A stretch of 54,669 bases of DNA from Deltaproteobacteria bacterium (lineage in GTDB: Bacteria > SAR324 > JACQKK01): NCBI GenBank assembly GCA_029858505.1, contig JAOUEW010000010.1, positions 1 through 54,669 on the forward strand. Reading direction: 5' to 3'. The notes below the pieces were generated by a model that was not told the origin of the DNA, searched no databases, and saw only the letters and a program-made list of their open reading frames with translations. This document shows positions 14,961 to 24,041 of this stretch, one piece after another; position 1 is the first letter of the stretch; each line of letters starts with the position of its first letter. The position numbers and the translations under genes are program-made.

Positions 14961-17123
14961 TTAGGGGAAGATCAACGCCCGGTTGTTAAACTGTTCCGTG
15001 GTAATCACGTTGTTGCTATCGGCATAGACTTGCCCAGGGGACTTCATGGTATTGGCCGTCGTTCCCCCGGTAGCCGTGGTGAAATTGGCCTGCCCCAGCA
15101 CCACGTTGGCTGCCTGCTGGTTGGTTGTGGGCAGGGTATCCCATACCATCACCCGGTTGTTTCCATAATCTGACACCAGCATCCGCCCAACAGCAATGGT
15201 CACCATCCATGGGCCGCTCAGGGTGGTCGCCGTGGTGCCAGGGGTTGCGGTGGTAAACCCGGCTTGGCCCAGCACCAAATTGGCGGCTTGGTTACTGGCC
15301 GTGGGGAAGGTGGTCCAGATCATCACCCGTTGGTTGGAGTAATCGGCCACCGCCACCATGGTGCCATCGCTGGTCACCCCGTAAGGGTTATTGAATGATG
15401 TGTTGGATGGCGTCCCGCCGGCATTGCTTAGGCAAGAGTTGAAATCGGGCTGACCGAGCACCAGATCTGGCAGAGCTCCGTTGGTGGTGGGAATCGTATT
15501 CCAGATCAACACCCGGTGGTTTACAGAGTCTGCCACCAACATTTTCCCGTTGACAAACCACACCGCCGTGGGATTGGCCAAGCCCCCTTGGGCGCATGCG
15601 GCTGCCCCAGAGATAAAGTTCGCCTGGCCCACCACAACACTGGCGGCCGCGGCGGTGGTGGTGGGCAGCGTGTTCCAGATCAGCACCCGGTTGTTGGTCG
15701 AATCCGTCACCGCCAGCCGCGTTCCATCCGAATGCATGGCGTTGGGCTGAGATAGGCTGCTGGCGGAAAGACCCCCCGTGTTGGCCGTGCCCGTGATGAA
15801 GTTGGTTTGCCCCAACACAAAATTGGCCGCCGTTCCGCTGGCCGTGGGCTGGGTGTTGTATCCCAGCACCCGGTTATTGTTTTGCTCCGAGATGTAGAGA
15901 ATTCCCCCCACCTTCCACACCCCAGAAGGAGAATTCTTGCCCGTGGCGGATATGGCCCCCCCGGTGTTGGCGGTTCCCGTGATGAAGTCGGCCTGCCCCA
16001 CCACCACGCTGGAATTCATGCCAGAGGTCAGCGCCACACGCGGTGTGGCCGTCTTGGTAACCCCCAAGGATTTGTTGGGCACTTCATCGTAGGAAAACAG
16101 GGTGTAGGTATAGGTTACCGTGCTGGTCAAACCGGTATCGGTGACGGTCGTGGTGCCCTTCAAAATGTTCCCCACGGTCACCCCCCCGGCGCAGGTGGGG
16201 TCGGTGGCCAGGGTGGCATTACGGCAGATGATCACCCCCTTGTAATCGGCATCCACGGGTTCCGTCCAGCCCAGAACAATGGAGGTGGCTGTTCCACCCG
16301 TTTGCTGGATGGCACTTACGTTCCCAGGCCGAGTGACATCGGTAATGTTGAAGGTTTCGGCGGGGGTGTTGACCGCCAATTTGTTGAGGGTCTGGCCCCC
16401 GTTGTCGGTGGCCGTGATGACAATGGCGTTCCATACTTCGGGGCTGGTCAGGCCCAGGCCGTTTCCCGTACCGGAAATGGTTCCCGTTTGCGGGTCTATG
16501 CTAAACCCGGCAGGCAGCCCCGTAGCGGCAAAGGCAAAGGTTTCGGTGTAGCCATTGGCGGCAATGGTGTCTGGGTCATTCACGGTAAAGCCCATCTGGG
16601 CCAGGGTGAAGGACTGGGCCGCGCCAGAGTTAAACGCTTTGGGAACCGCCGCACCAGTGATGGTGGGGGCATCGTTCACCGGGGCAATGTTTACCGGGAT
16701 GGCACGGTTGGCTGGGGTAAACGTGGAAGAAGAGGTGTATCCGGTTCCATCCGTGACGTCCACCACAAAGCTGTCGGTGCCGTTCAGGTTGGCGTTGGGG
16801 GTGTATGTACAAGTCACGGCATAGGTGTAGCCAATGGTGGCGTTTCCGGTGGGGGCCGCCGCCGAGCATGCCGTGGCGTTGCCTTTGGCGCCCTGGGTGG
16901 CCACCGTTACGCCATTTAGCGTGGCACTGTCTGAGTCGGTCACCGTGAACAACACCGTTCCCGCGGTGTCTTCGGTGATGGGTTGGGCCGCGGGAATGAC
17001 CACCACCGGGCAATACCCGCAGGTGGGCAGCAGGTTATCCGTTCCCCGATATACTTTAGGGATTTGGCAGCCAGACAGGATCAGCAGAAACAACGGTAAA
17101 ATCACACGCAAAAGAATGCCCAT
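14961..17123 (-). CDS. Lipoprotein with Ig-like, FN3 and six-repeat NHL-type beta-propeller domains (paralogue A)
   Basis: 720 residues. The signal peptide ends LILSGC (Cys19) and is followed by QIPKVYRGT and TCGYCP, shared word for word with the gene at 32711. Then come a cadherin/Ig-like domain ending PVNDAPT (about 55-165), a second Ig-like domain with FSIDPQTGTISGTG, an FN3-like domain (GNVSAIQQTGG to YDEVPNKS), and six propeller repeats of the type NNRVLIWNTLPTT plus VVVGQANF, the last ending NNRALIFP. It should be a surface or periplasmic lipoprotein binding a protein, polysaccharide or small ligand; no catalytic motif is seen. ATG 17123 follows GGGAGG. A 6-bp hairpin (CTGTTG/CAACAG, 17136-17151) lies just upstream of the ribosome site. 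Confidence 0.85.
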   Translation of the reverse strand: MGILLRVILPLFLLILSGCQIPKVYRGTDNLLPTCGYCPVVVIPAAQPITEDTAGTVLFTVTDSDSATLNGVTVATQGAKGNATACSAAAPTGNATIGYTYAVTCTYTPNANLNGTDSFVVDVTDGTGYTSSSTFTPANRAIPVNIAPVNDAPTITGAAVPKAFNSGAAQSFTLAQMGFTVNDPDTIAANGYTETFAFAATGLPAGFSIDPQTGTISGTGNGLGLTSPEVWNAIVITATDNGGQTLNKLAVNTPAETFNITDVTRPGNVSAIQQTGGTATSIVLGWTEPVDADYKGVIICRNATLATDPTCAGGVTVGNILKGTTTVTDTGLTSTVTYTYTLFSYDEVPNKSLGVTKTATPRVALTSGMNSSVVVGQADFITGTANTGGAISATGKNSPSGVWKVGGILYISEQNNNRVLGYNTQPTASGTAANFVLGQTNFITGTANTGGLSASSLSQPNAMHSDGTRLAVTDSTNNRVLIWNTLPTTTAAAASVVVGQANFISGAAACAQGGLANPTAVWFVNGKMLVADSVNHRVLIWNTIPTTNGALPDLVLGQPDFNSCLSNAGGTPSNTSFNNPYGVTSDGTMVAVADYSNQRVMIWTTFPTASNQAANLVLGQAGFTTATPGTTATTLSGPWMVTIAVGRMLVSDYGNNRVMVWDTLPTTNQQAANVVLGQANFTTATGGTTANTMKSPGQVYADSNNVITTEQFNNRALIFP

Positions 17124-17238
17124 GGGGCACCTCCCTCTGTTGAGTGCAACAGCACCCCCCCATTGTCTCTTTTTCTACTCCAGATCATTATTGATTAACA
17201 TACAAATGTTCTGTGTGAAACCCCTAAAATAAAGGTTC

Positions 17239-17276
17239 TTGCGTATTCATAGCGCCTGTTATATAACAAGTGTTAT
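17239..17276 (+). promoter_or_regulatory. Promoter with overlapping TetR-type operator
   Basis: TTGCGT (17239-17244) and TATAAC (17262-17267) are 17 bp apart, a sigma-70 layout. The -10 box is buried in a perfect 12-bp palindrome TGTTATATAACA (17257-17268), followed by a third half-site TGTTAT (17271-17276) that runs into the first possible ATG. A repressor bound here would block RNA polymerase, as expected for autoregulation by the adjacent TetR protein. Confidence 0.6.
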
Positions 17277-17880
17277 GAGATGCAAAAAGAAGATGACCTC
17301 GGAGGAAGTGGTTGCCGCCGCGGTGGAGGTGCTCCACCGAGAGGGCTTCCGGGAGTTGACCGCCCGCAAGGTGGCCCGCCAGTTGGGGGTTTCCACCATG
17401 CCGTTGTTCAGTTGTTTCCAGGCCATGGATTCGCTGGTGGAAGCGGTGGAACAGGAAGTCACTCGCCGGATGAAGGAATACCAGCGGCGGCCTTACACCC
17501 CAAACCCCATGCTAAACATTGGGGTGGGGTATGTGTTGTTCGCCCAAGAACACCCCCGGTTGTTGGAGTTCATGTTGTTCCGCCAACCCGCTTCCCCTCG
17601 TTCACCAGAAGAAGGGCTGGCCGAAGCCGTACGCGACATTCTGGCGGACCATGACCAGCACCACCCGGTGGTGGGAATGGTGATGGAAGGAACGGCGGAT
17701 GGCCCCGACCTGGACCTGCTGGTGAAAGGGCGGGTGTTTGCCCACGGGTTGGCCATGCTGGCCCTAACCGGGGAATTGGGTGCCATGCCCCAGTCTGAAA
17801 TCATCCGCCTGCTGCAAGAAGCAGGCGAAGCCTTTATGGGCTGGAAGAAATCACAGGAAGAGAAACACACAGGACGGTGA
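17275..17880 (+). CDS. TetR/AcrR-family transcriptional regulator
   Basis: About 201 residues. The N-terminal helix-turn-helix reads VVAAAVEVLHREGFRELTARKVARQLGVSTMPLFSCF, the usual TetR DNA-binding domain although the recognition helix (STMPLFSCF) departs from the common typical VSxxxLYxHF. The C-terminal ligand domain is variable, as is normal. It heads an operon with the TolC and RND genes: its TGA is reached 5 nt before the tolC ATG. A repressor role for the pump is inferred from this context and the palindrome on the promoter. Start uncertain: ATG 17275 has no Shine-Dalgarno and would be nearly leaderless; ATG 17293 is an alternative. Confidence 0.85.
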   Translation: MRCKKKMTSEEVVAAAVEVLHREGFRELTARKVARQLGVSTMPLFSCFQAMDSLVEAVEQEVTRRMKEYQRRPYTPNPMLNIGVGYVLFAQEHPRLLEFMLFRQPASPRSPEEGLAEAVRDILADHDQHHPVVGMVMEGTADGPDLDLLVKGRVFAHGLAMLALTGELGAMPQSEIIRLLQEAGEAFMGWKKSQEEKHTGR

Positions 17881-17885
17881 AAAAC

Positions 17886-19373
17886 ATGATGAACGTTTCT
17901 TGGGCATTCCGGGGGTTTCTGGGCCTGCTGTTGATGGGAGAACTGCTTGCGTCTCCCGTTTATTCCCAGCAACCCAAAGCCCCACTCCCGGCGGCGGAAA
18001 GCGGGTTGACCCTGGACCAATACCTGGATCAGGTGCGGGGGGGCAGCCAACCCTTTCAGGGGGCCTCCGCCCTGGATCAAGCCGGAGACCTGCGCCAAGT
18101 GCAGGGCGACTTGGCTGGTTGGCCGGTCATCATGGGTTCCATGACCAACTTTGACAACCACACCCCCTCCACGTCTTCCTTTGCCCCCCTGGGCACCAAG
18201 GGGGAAACCCGCCAAATTGGCCTGCAGTGGACCAGCCCCATCGGGCTGGGGGCGAGCTACACCCAAAACATCACCCACAACACCCTAACGATTGCCCCGG
18301 CAGCCGCGGGCTTTTACCCCCTGACCGATTATTACCAGTCCTCCACCGTGCTGGAGGTCAACCAGCCCCTGTGGCGGAACTTTTTGGGGGCAGAAAGCCG
18401 GGCCCAGCGCGACGTGCTGGAGTCTTCGGCCCTGGCCATGCACTACGGGGGGCGCTACCAGAAAAAAATGATTCTGGCCGACGCCGAAATGACCTATTGG
18501 CGGCTGGCCCTCAATCAAGAACTGGTGCGCATTCAAACCGCCGCCTTGGAACGCTCCAACACCCTGGTGGACTACAACGAACGGCGGGGCCGGTTGAACT
18601 TGGCCGACCGCTCGGACTTGCTGCAAGCCCAGGCCCTGAACAAGCAAAGCCAGATGGACCTGCAACGGGCCCTGGATGGAGAGAAAAGCGCCGCGGCCGC
18701 GTTTAACATGGCCAGGGGGCTGGCCGGGGACCAGGTGGCCGAAACCCTAACCCCCCCGCCTCTGGAGTTTCTGCTGACCCAGGCCCCCCCGCCCCGCGCA
18801 GACATGCGCGATGACGTGCGGGCGGCGGAGCAAAACCGCAGGCTGGCCTCGGCCAACGCCCAAATGGGGCTGGAGCGGGCCAAACCCGACGTGGTGCTGT
18901 TTGCCAACTCCACCCACAGCGGTCTGGCCGCCACCGAAAGCGCCGCCAGCTCTCAGGTAAGCCAGGGCACCTATCCGTCTTCCACCGTGGGGGTGCGGAT
19001 GACCTTTATGCTGGGGCCGGGCCTGACCGACGTATGGTCCAGCTACCGCGCCGAGCAAGACTCCGCCGAAGCCCAATGGCGCCAGAAAATGCTGGAGCAA
19101 GAACGAGACTGGACGGAACTGAACCGCCAACTGACCGAAACACGGGCCCGCCTGAAACTGGCGGTGGAGGTTGAGGCCATTCAGCGGGAAAAACTGGATT
19201 ACGAGCGGGAGCGGATGAAGCGGGGGCGCTCCACCACCTCCCAGGTCATCCTGTTCGAGTCCGACTTTGCCCGCGCCCAGCAGTCGCGCATTCAAACCCA
19301 GATTGAACTGATTTCCATTCTGGCCCGGCTAAAAACCTGGGCCGAGGACACCTCCTCCAGCGAGACGCCATGA
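17886..19373 (+). CDS. TolC-family outer-membrane efflux protein
   Basis: About 495 residues, normal for the family. AGGACGG lies 9 nt before ATG 17886. A signal peptide (GFLGLLLMGELLASPVYSQ) starts the protein, and two long alpha-helical coiled-coil segments with repeated structure follow (about 150-300 and 320-480). EVNQPLWRN matches the first beta-hairpin region and RGRLNLADRSDLLQAQ and RGRSTTSQVILFESDFARAQ are the paired repeats typical of outer-membrane efflux proteins. It should form a trimeric channel through the outer membrane. It overlaps the RND gene by 4 nt (ATGA), so the two are translationally coupled. Confidence 0.88.
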   Translation: MMNVSWAFRGFLGLLLMGELLASPVYSQQPKAPLPAAESGLTLDQYLDQVRGGSQPFQGASALDQAGDLRQVQGDLAGWPVIMGSMTNFDNHTPSTSSFAPLGTKGETRQIGLQWTSPIGLGASYTQNITHNTLTIAPAAAGFYPLTDYYQSSTVLEVNQPLWRNFLGAESRAQRDVLESSALAMHYGGRYQKKMILADAEMTYWRLALNQELVRIQTAALERSNTLVDYNERRGRLNLADRSDLLQAQALNKQSQMDLQRALDGEKSAAAAFNMARGLAGDQVAETLTPPPLEFLLTQAPPPRADMRDDVRAAEQNRRLASANAQMGLERAKPDVVLFANSTHSGLAATESAASSQVSQGTYPSSTVGVRMTFMLGPGLTDVWSSYRAEQDSAEAQWRQKMLEQERDWTELNRQLTETRARLKLAVEVEAIQREKLDYERERMKRGRSTTSQVILFESDFARAQQSRIQTQIELISILARLKTWAEDTSSSETP

Positions 19374-22300
19374 ATCTGGCCAGGCTTGCCATTGGTCGCC
19401 CCACCTTCATCACCGCCGTGGTCATCTTGTCTTTGGCGGCAGGGTTGATCTCCTTCATCCGGCTGCCGGTGGACCTGTTCCCCGCCATCAATTTTCCGGT
19501 GGTGATGGTGCGCACCAACTATCCAGGGGCCGGACCGGAAGAGGTGGAAAAAATGATCACCAAACCCCTGGAAGAGACCCTGTCTACCTTGCAGGGTTTG
19601 GAGGAAATCTCCTCCACCAGCAAAGATGGATTCAGCACGGTGGTGCTGAAGTTCACCCTGGAAACCGACATCAAAGAAGCCGAGCAGCTTACCCGGGACC
19701 GGGTGGCCATGGCCAAACGGTTCATGCCCCAAGACATTGACGACCCGGTGCTGCGGCGGTTTGACCCCACCGACCAGCCGGTGTTGATTTTGGCCCTTTC
19801 CGCCGACCTTCCCCCTGGGAAACTGTATGACCTGGCCGACCAGCAGATCAAACCCTCCCTGGAGCAAATCCCAGGGGTGGGGCTGGTGGAAATTCTGGGG
19901 GGCCGCAAACGGGAAATTCACGTGGAGCTGGACCGCGATAAACTGGCGGCCTCTGAGATTTCGGCCACCCGGGTCACCGGGGCCATCGGCTCCACCGGCC
20001 AAAACGTTCCGGCGGGAAGGCTGGCCGAAGGCAAAGGCGAAGTGGCCTTCCGTACCCTGGGAGAATACGCATCCATTGATGAAATCGGCAAAACCGTGGT
20101 GACCTTTTGGGGCAACGAAGTTCCCCTGGTGATTCACCAACTGGGCCGGGTCAATGACACCCTGGAAGACGAAAAATCCCGCACCTATGTCAGCGGCCAG
20201 CCCGCCCTCACCTTCATGGTGTTCCGCCAAAGCGGCGCCAACACGGTGAAGGTGACCGACACGGTGCTGAAAAAAATCACCCACCTGGAAGACGACCTGC
20301 GCAAGAAGGGGGGGGCCGCCCTGCAAACCCTGCGCATTGCCAAGGTGCAAGACACGGCCAAAGGCATCCGCGACAACATCACCGACGTGAAGGAATCCAT
20401 CTCCATTGGCATTATCCTCACCATTCTGGTGGTGTACTTCTTTTTGGCCAACTTCCGTTCCACCCTCATCACCGCCCTGGCCCTGCCCAACTCGCTGATC
20501 GGCGCCTTCATTTTGATGGGCCTGATGGGATTTTCGGTGAACATCATGACCATGATGGCCCTCAGCTTGTCGGTGGGGCTGTTGATCGATGACGCCATCG
20601 TGGTGCGGGAGAACATCTTCCGCCATTTGGAAATGGGCAAGCCCGCCCCCACGGCGGCCCTGGAAGGCACCAACGAAGTGACCCTGGCGGTGCTGGCCAC
20701 CTCGGCCACCATCATCGCCGTGTTTGGGCCCATTGGGTTTCTGCAAGGGGTGGTGGGGCAGTTCTTCCGCGAGTTCGGATTGACGGTGGTGGCCATCATG
20801 GTCATTTCCACCTTCGACGCCCTGACCATCGCCCCCATGCTGAGCGCCTACTTTGCCCAGATCCCAAGCAAAGAGCGCCCCCGCTGGTGGGTGCGGGTCA
20901 TCCGCCATCCGGTAGAGGGCTTTGGCCGCTGGCAGGACCGCTTGGCGGTTTTTTACAAGCACTGGCTAACCGTGGCCCTGAACCGCCCCAAAGCCACCCT
21001 GCTGGCGGGCCTGGGGGTGTTCGTGGGGAGTTTAATGCTCACACCGTTCATTCCCAAAACGTTCATGCCCGCCCAGGATTTGGGCCAATACCAGGTCACC
21101 CTGGACCTGCCCCCCGGCACCAGCCTGGAGGGCTCTTACCAAGTGGCGGCCAAGGTAGACGCGCTCATCCGCAGCTATCCGGAAATTAAAGACACGATTC
21201 TTACCGTGGGCTCCCGCGATTTACAGTCGAACTACGCCGAAATTGGCGTGCAGTTGGTGGATGAAAGCCAACGCCACGCCAACACCACCGACCTGAAAGA
21301 CCGCACGGAAAAAGACCTGAAAGACTTTAAAGAGGCCGAGGTCACCGTGAAAGACATGGGGGGCATGGGGGGCGGGGAACGGCAGTTTAACCTGAACATC
21401 GTGGGAGAAAACCAAGCCCAGGTGGAACAAGTGGCCAGGAAAGCCTTTGATCGGTTGAAAAACCACCCCGGCCTGCGGGGGGCGGAGTTTTCCCTGAAAG
21501 AGGGCCAGCCGGAGTTTCAGGCCCAGATCGATATCCACAAAGCCCAGCTGCTGGGGGTGAGCTCTACCATCATCGGGCAAGAACTGCGCAACCTGATTGA
21601 AGGCACCGTGGGGGGCGTGTTCCGAGAGGGGGGAAACCAATACAACATCCGCGTGCGGCTGCAGCCGGACCAACGCAACTTGGAAACCGACTACACCAAG
21701 TTTCTGGTGCCCAACATGAACCAGCGCATGGTTCGCATCGCCGATGTCACCAGCCCGGTGAAGGCCACGGCTTCCCCCGCCATTCTGCGCCAAAACCGGG
21801 GGCGCTACGTGCGCATCTCCGCCGACATCAACAACAAGGTGGGCATGGGGGCGGTGATGAGCGACGTGGACAAACTGTTCACCAAAGACATGCCCCTGCC
21901 GGAAGGGGTGAGTTACGCCCTGGTGGGCCAAGCCGAGCGGTTCAAGGAACTGATGGTGAACATGCTGATTGCCATGGGCCTGGGCATGTTGTTCATCTAC
22001 TTGGTGCTGTCCTCGTTGTACGAGAGTTTCGTCACCCCCTTCACCCTGATGCTGGTCATCCCCCTGGCGGTGAGCGGGGCCTTCATGGGCCTGTTGGTCA
22101 CCCAAACTTCGTTTGACCTGTTTGCCATGATCGGGTTCATCCTGCTAATGGGCATTGCCACCAAAAACTCCATTTTGTTGGTGGACTTTGCCCAGCAGCA
22201 GGTGGCCAAGGGGCACTCCCGCCGAGAAGCCCTGCTGATCGCGGGAGAAACCCGTCTGCGGCCCATTCTGATGACCACCTTTGCCCTGATCGCGGGCATG

Positions 22301-22897
22301 CTGCCCCTGGCCATCGGCATGAACGAAGTGTCGAAGTTCCGCACCAGCATGGGGGTGGCCGTCATCGGGGGGCTGATCACCTCCACCGTGTTAACCCTGG
22401 TGGTGGTGCCGGCGGCCTATATGTACGTGGACGACTTCCGCCATTGGAGCAAAGCCCAGATGAAGGCCCTGGCGGGTACCGCCCCCTTGCCCCCCGGCAT
22501 GACCCCCGCCCACCACATGTTGTGGGCTTGGTTAAAATTCCTTGGGGAAATGGTGGTTCGGTTTATTCGCCAATTGCCCACAGAAACACGGCCCTTCCTG
22601 CGGAAACTTCCCGGCCGGACGGCCTGGGCTGTCAAAACGGCTTTCCACTTCATGAAAACCTATCTGCCCCTGGCCATGCGCCTGGCCCGGCAAGTGTTGG
22701 TGGCGGTTGTGGTGTGGGTGTGGATGACCCTGCGAAACCTGCCGGGCAACCTCCAGCGGATGATTCGGTTTATTCAAGAGGAACGGGCCGCTGACCTGGC
22801 CCTGGCAGGAAAAACCCCCGGCAAGATGAAGCGCGAAACGGAGAGCAAACCCAAACGAAAGCTTCCATCCTTGCGAAAACCGCCGAAAGAGAAATAA
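19370..22897 (+). CDS. RND-family (AcrB-like) efflux transporter with C-terminal extension
   Basis: 1175 residues. The HAE1/AcrB architecture is clear: N-terminal helix with RPTFITAVVILSLAAG, LPVDLFPAINFPVV, and proton-relay Asp407-Asp408 in GLLIDDAIVVREN, exactly the AcrB numbering. After TM12 (about residue 1020) it continues for some 150 residues with KFLGEMVVRFIRQ, a further hydrophobic stretch VLVAVVVWVWM and a Lys/Arg-rich tail. This extension is absent from AcrB. The operon has a TolC and a TetR gene but no periplasmic adaptor (membrane fusion protein), which AcrB-type pumps need; it must come from elsewhere. Substrate not predictable. Confidence 0.9.
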   Translation: MNLARLAIGRPTFITAVVILSLAAGLISFIRLPVDLFPAINFPVVMVRTNYPGAGPEEVEKMITKPLEETLSTLQGLEEISSTSKDGFSTVVLKFTLETDIKEAEQLTRDRVAMAKRFMPQDIDDPVLRRFDPTDQPVLILALSADLPPGKLYDLADQQIKPSLEQIPGVGLVEILGGRKREIHVELDRDKLAASEISATRVTGAIGSTGQNVPAGRLAEGKGEVAFRTLGEYASIDEIGKTVVTFWGNEVPLVIHQLGRVNDTLEDEKSRTYVSGQPALTFMVFRQSGANTVKVTDTVLKKITHLEDDLRKKGGAALQTLRIAKVQDTAKGIRDNITDVKESISIGIILTILVVYFFLANFRSTLITALALPNSLIGAFILMGLMGFSVNIMTMMALSLSVGLLIDDAIVVRENIFRHLEMGKPAPTAALEGTNEVTLAVLATSATIIAVFGPIGFLQGVVGQFFREFGLTVVAIMVISTFDALTIAPMLSAYFAQIPSKERPRWWVRVIRHPVEGFGRWQDRLAVFYKHWLTVALNRPKATLLAGLGVFVGSLMLTPFIPKTFMPAQDLGQYQVTLDLPPGTSLEGSYQVAAKVDALIRSYPEIKDTILTVGSRDLQSNYAEIGVQLVDESQRHANTTDLKDRTEKDLKDFKEAEVTVKDMGGMGGGERQFNLNIVGENQAQVEQVARKAFDRLKNHPGLRGAEFSLKEGQPEFQAQIDIHKAQLLGVSSTIIGQELRNLIEGTVGGVFREGGNQYNIRVRLQPDQRNLETDYTKFLVPNMNQRMVRIADVTSPVKATASPAILRQNRGRYVRISADINNKVGMGAVMSDVDKLFTKDMPLPEGVSYALVGQAERFKELMVNMLIAMGLGMLFIYLVLSSLYESFVTPFTLMLVIPLAVSGAFMGLLVTQTSFDLFAMIGFILLMGIATKNSILLVDFAQQQVAKGHSRREALLIAGETRLRPILMTTFALIAGMLPLAIGMNEVSKFRTSMGVAVIGGLITSTVLTLVVVPAAYMYVDDFRHWSKAQMKALAGTAPLPPGMTPAHHMLWAWLKFLGEMVVRFIRQLPTETRPFLRKLPGRTAWAVKTAFHFMKTYLPLAMRLARQVLVAVVVWVWMTLRNLPGNLQRMIRFIQEERAADLALAGKTPGKMKRETESKPKRKLPSLRKPPKEK

Positions 22898-22906
22898 ATC
22901 AAACGG

Positions 22907-22941
22907 AAAGGGGGATGAAGGCCGCACCTTCATCCCCCTTT
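22907..22941. terminator. Bidirectional terminator between the RND gene and thiL
   Basis: A perfect 15-bp stem, AAAGGGGGATGAAGG with CCTTCATCCCCCTTT, loop CCGCA. A-tract and T-tract on the two sides let it work on both strands. It overlaps the last codons of the convergent thiL gene, so only its plus-strand role is clean. Confidence 0.8.
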
Positions 22942-23925
22942 TAAATGATCCCACCCCCCGCCTTCCGGCAGTTCCATCCCATCCAGCCACACCCTCCCCT
23001 CCCCTCTTTCTCCCGGCAGCACCCGGCCAATTTCCACCGCCCCGGCTTGCAGAAACAAGTCATCCCGTTTTCTTCCTTCCTTGCCCTCCAGCACGGGCAG
23101 GGTGAACAAAATCTGATAGTCTTCCCCCCCATAAAGGGCCAGCCGGAACGCCGGGTCTTGGGGCAGGGGCCCACGAAAGTTCCAACCCCGCCGAAGTTCC
23201 TCCGACAGGGGAACGGCGGCCCCCTCCACCCGCAATTCCACCCCAGAGGCCCTGGCCAGATGGCCCAGTTCCGGCGCCAGCCCGTCGGAGATATCCATCG
23301 CCGCCGAGGCATGGGCCGCCAGCAGAGGGGCCAAGTCCAGCCGGGGGTGGGGCCGCAGGTGGCGGTGCAGCAACACGGCCCGGTCTTCCGGCCCTCCGCC
23401 GGGTTCTCCCTTCAGCACCGCCAGCCCGGCGGCTGAATCTCCCACCGGCCCGCTGAGCCACAGCCCGTGCCCCGGCCCCGCCCCCCCGCGGGGCACCAAG
23501 CGGGGGGCCCGCCCGGTCATGAACAGATCCACCACCACTTGATCCGCCGAGGAAACGTTTCCCCCGATGACCTGAAAGCCAAAATCCCGGGCCGCCCTGG
23601 CCAACCCCCGGTACAGGGCTTCGGCATCCTCCGCCGGGTACTGCCGGGGCCAGTTCAGGGCCACCAGCGCCGCCTGGGGGGCACCGCCGCAGGCCGCGAT
23701 GTCGCTGACGCTGGCCGCCGCCAGCCGCCAGCCCACGTCTTCCCAGGGGGTCTTGCCCTGCAGAAAGTGTCGCCCCTCCACGGCGGCATCGCAGGTGTAC
23801 AGGGTCACGCCCTCTCCGGCAGGGTCCGGCACCGCTGCGCAGTCGTCTCCTATGCCCACCCAGCCCTTGGGCAGGGGCCGCTCCACCACCCTGGCCAGTC
23901 GGGCGATCAGTTCAAACTCATTCAT
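22930..23925 (-). CDS. thiL: Thiamine-monophosphate kinase
   Basis: 331 residues. ThiL phosphorylates thiamine monophosphate to the active cofactor TPP. Visible signatures are the start MNEFELIARLARV, GIGDDCAAV with the Mg-binding Asp pair, the substrate-binding TCDAAVEGRHF, AAASVSDIAACGG, GGNVSSAD, MDISDGLAPEL and YGGEDYQILFT. The fold is the AIR-synthase/SelD type. It follows glpD on the same strand after 116 bp, with its own probable promoter. No TPP riboswitch or other thiamine gene is nearby. Confidence 0.95.
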   Translation of the reverse strand: MNEFELIARLARVVERPLPKGWVGIGDDCAAVPDPAGEGVTLYTCDAAVEGRHFLQGKTPWEDVGWRLAAASVSDIAACGGAPQAALVALNWPRQYPAEDAEALYRGLARAARDFGFQVIGGNVSSADQVVVDLFMTGRAPRLVPRGGAGPGHGLWLSGPVGDSAAGLAVLKGEPGGGPEDRAVLLHRHLRPHPRLDLAPLLAAHASAAMDISDGLAPELGHLARASGVELRVEGAAVPLSEELRRGWNFRGPLPQDPAFRLALYGGEDYQILFTLPVLEGKEGRKRDDLFLQAGAVEIGRVLPGERGEGRVWLDGMELPEGGGWDHLKGG

Positions 23926-23996
23926 ATGGGTTTCATTCGCTGTTCTTTCTTCGCTTCCTTCATTTCCCCCATCACTTCTCTAGAAATCCCTCCGCT

Positions 23997-24024
23997 ATAA
24001 TACCGAGAACCCTCTGCATGTCTT
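23997..24024 (-). promoter_or_regulatory. Possible thiL promoter
   Basis: On the minus strand AAGACA (24024-24019) and TATTAT (24002-23997) are 16 bp apart, about 70 nt before the thiL start. The match is moderate. Confidence 0.35.
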
Positions 24025-24041
24025 TTTTCCCCTTTCCCCAA

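Noticed and set aside
14739-14989. Several plus-strand ORFs between the two lipoprotein genes
   Set aside because: They run across two intrinsic terminators and are rich in Phe/Pro/Ser from T/C-rich non-coding DNA; no ribosome site.
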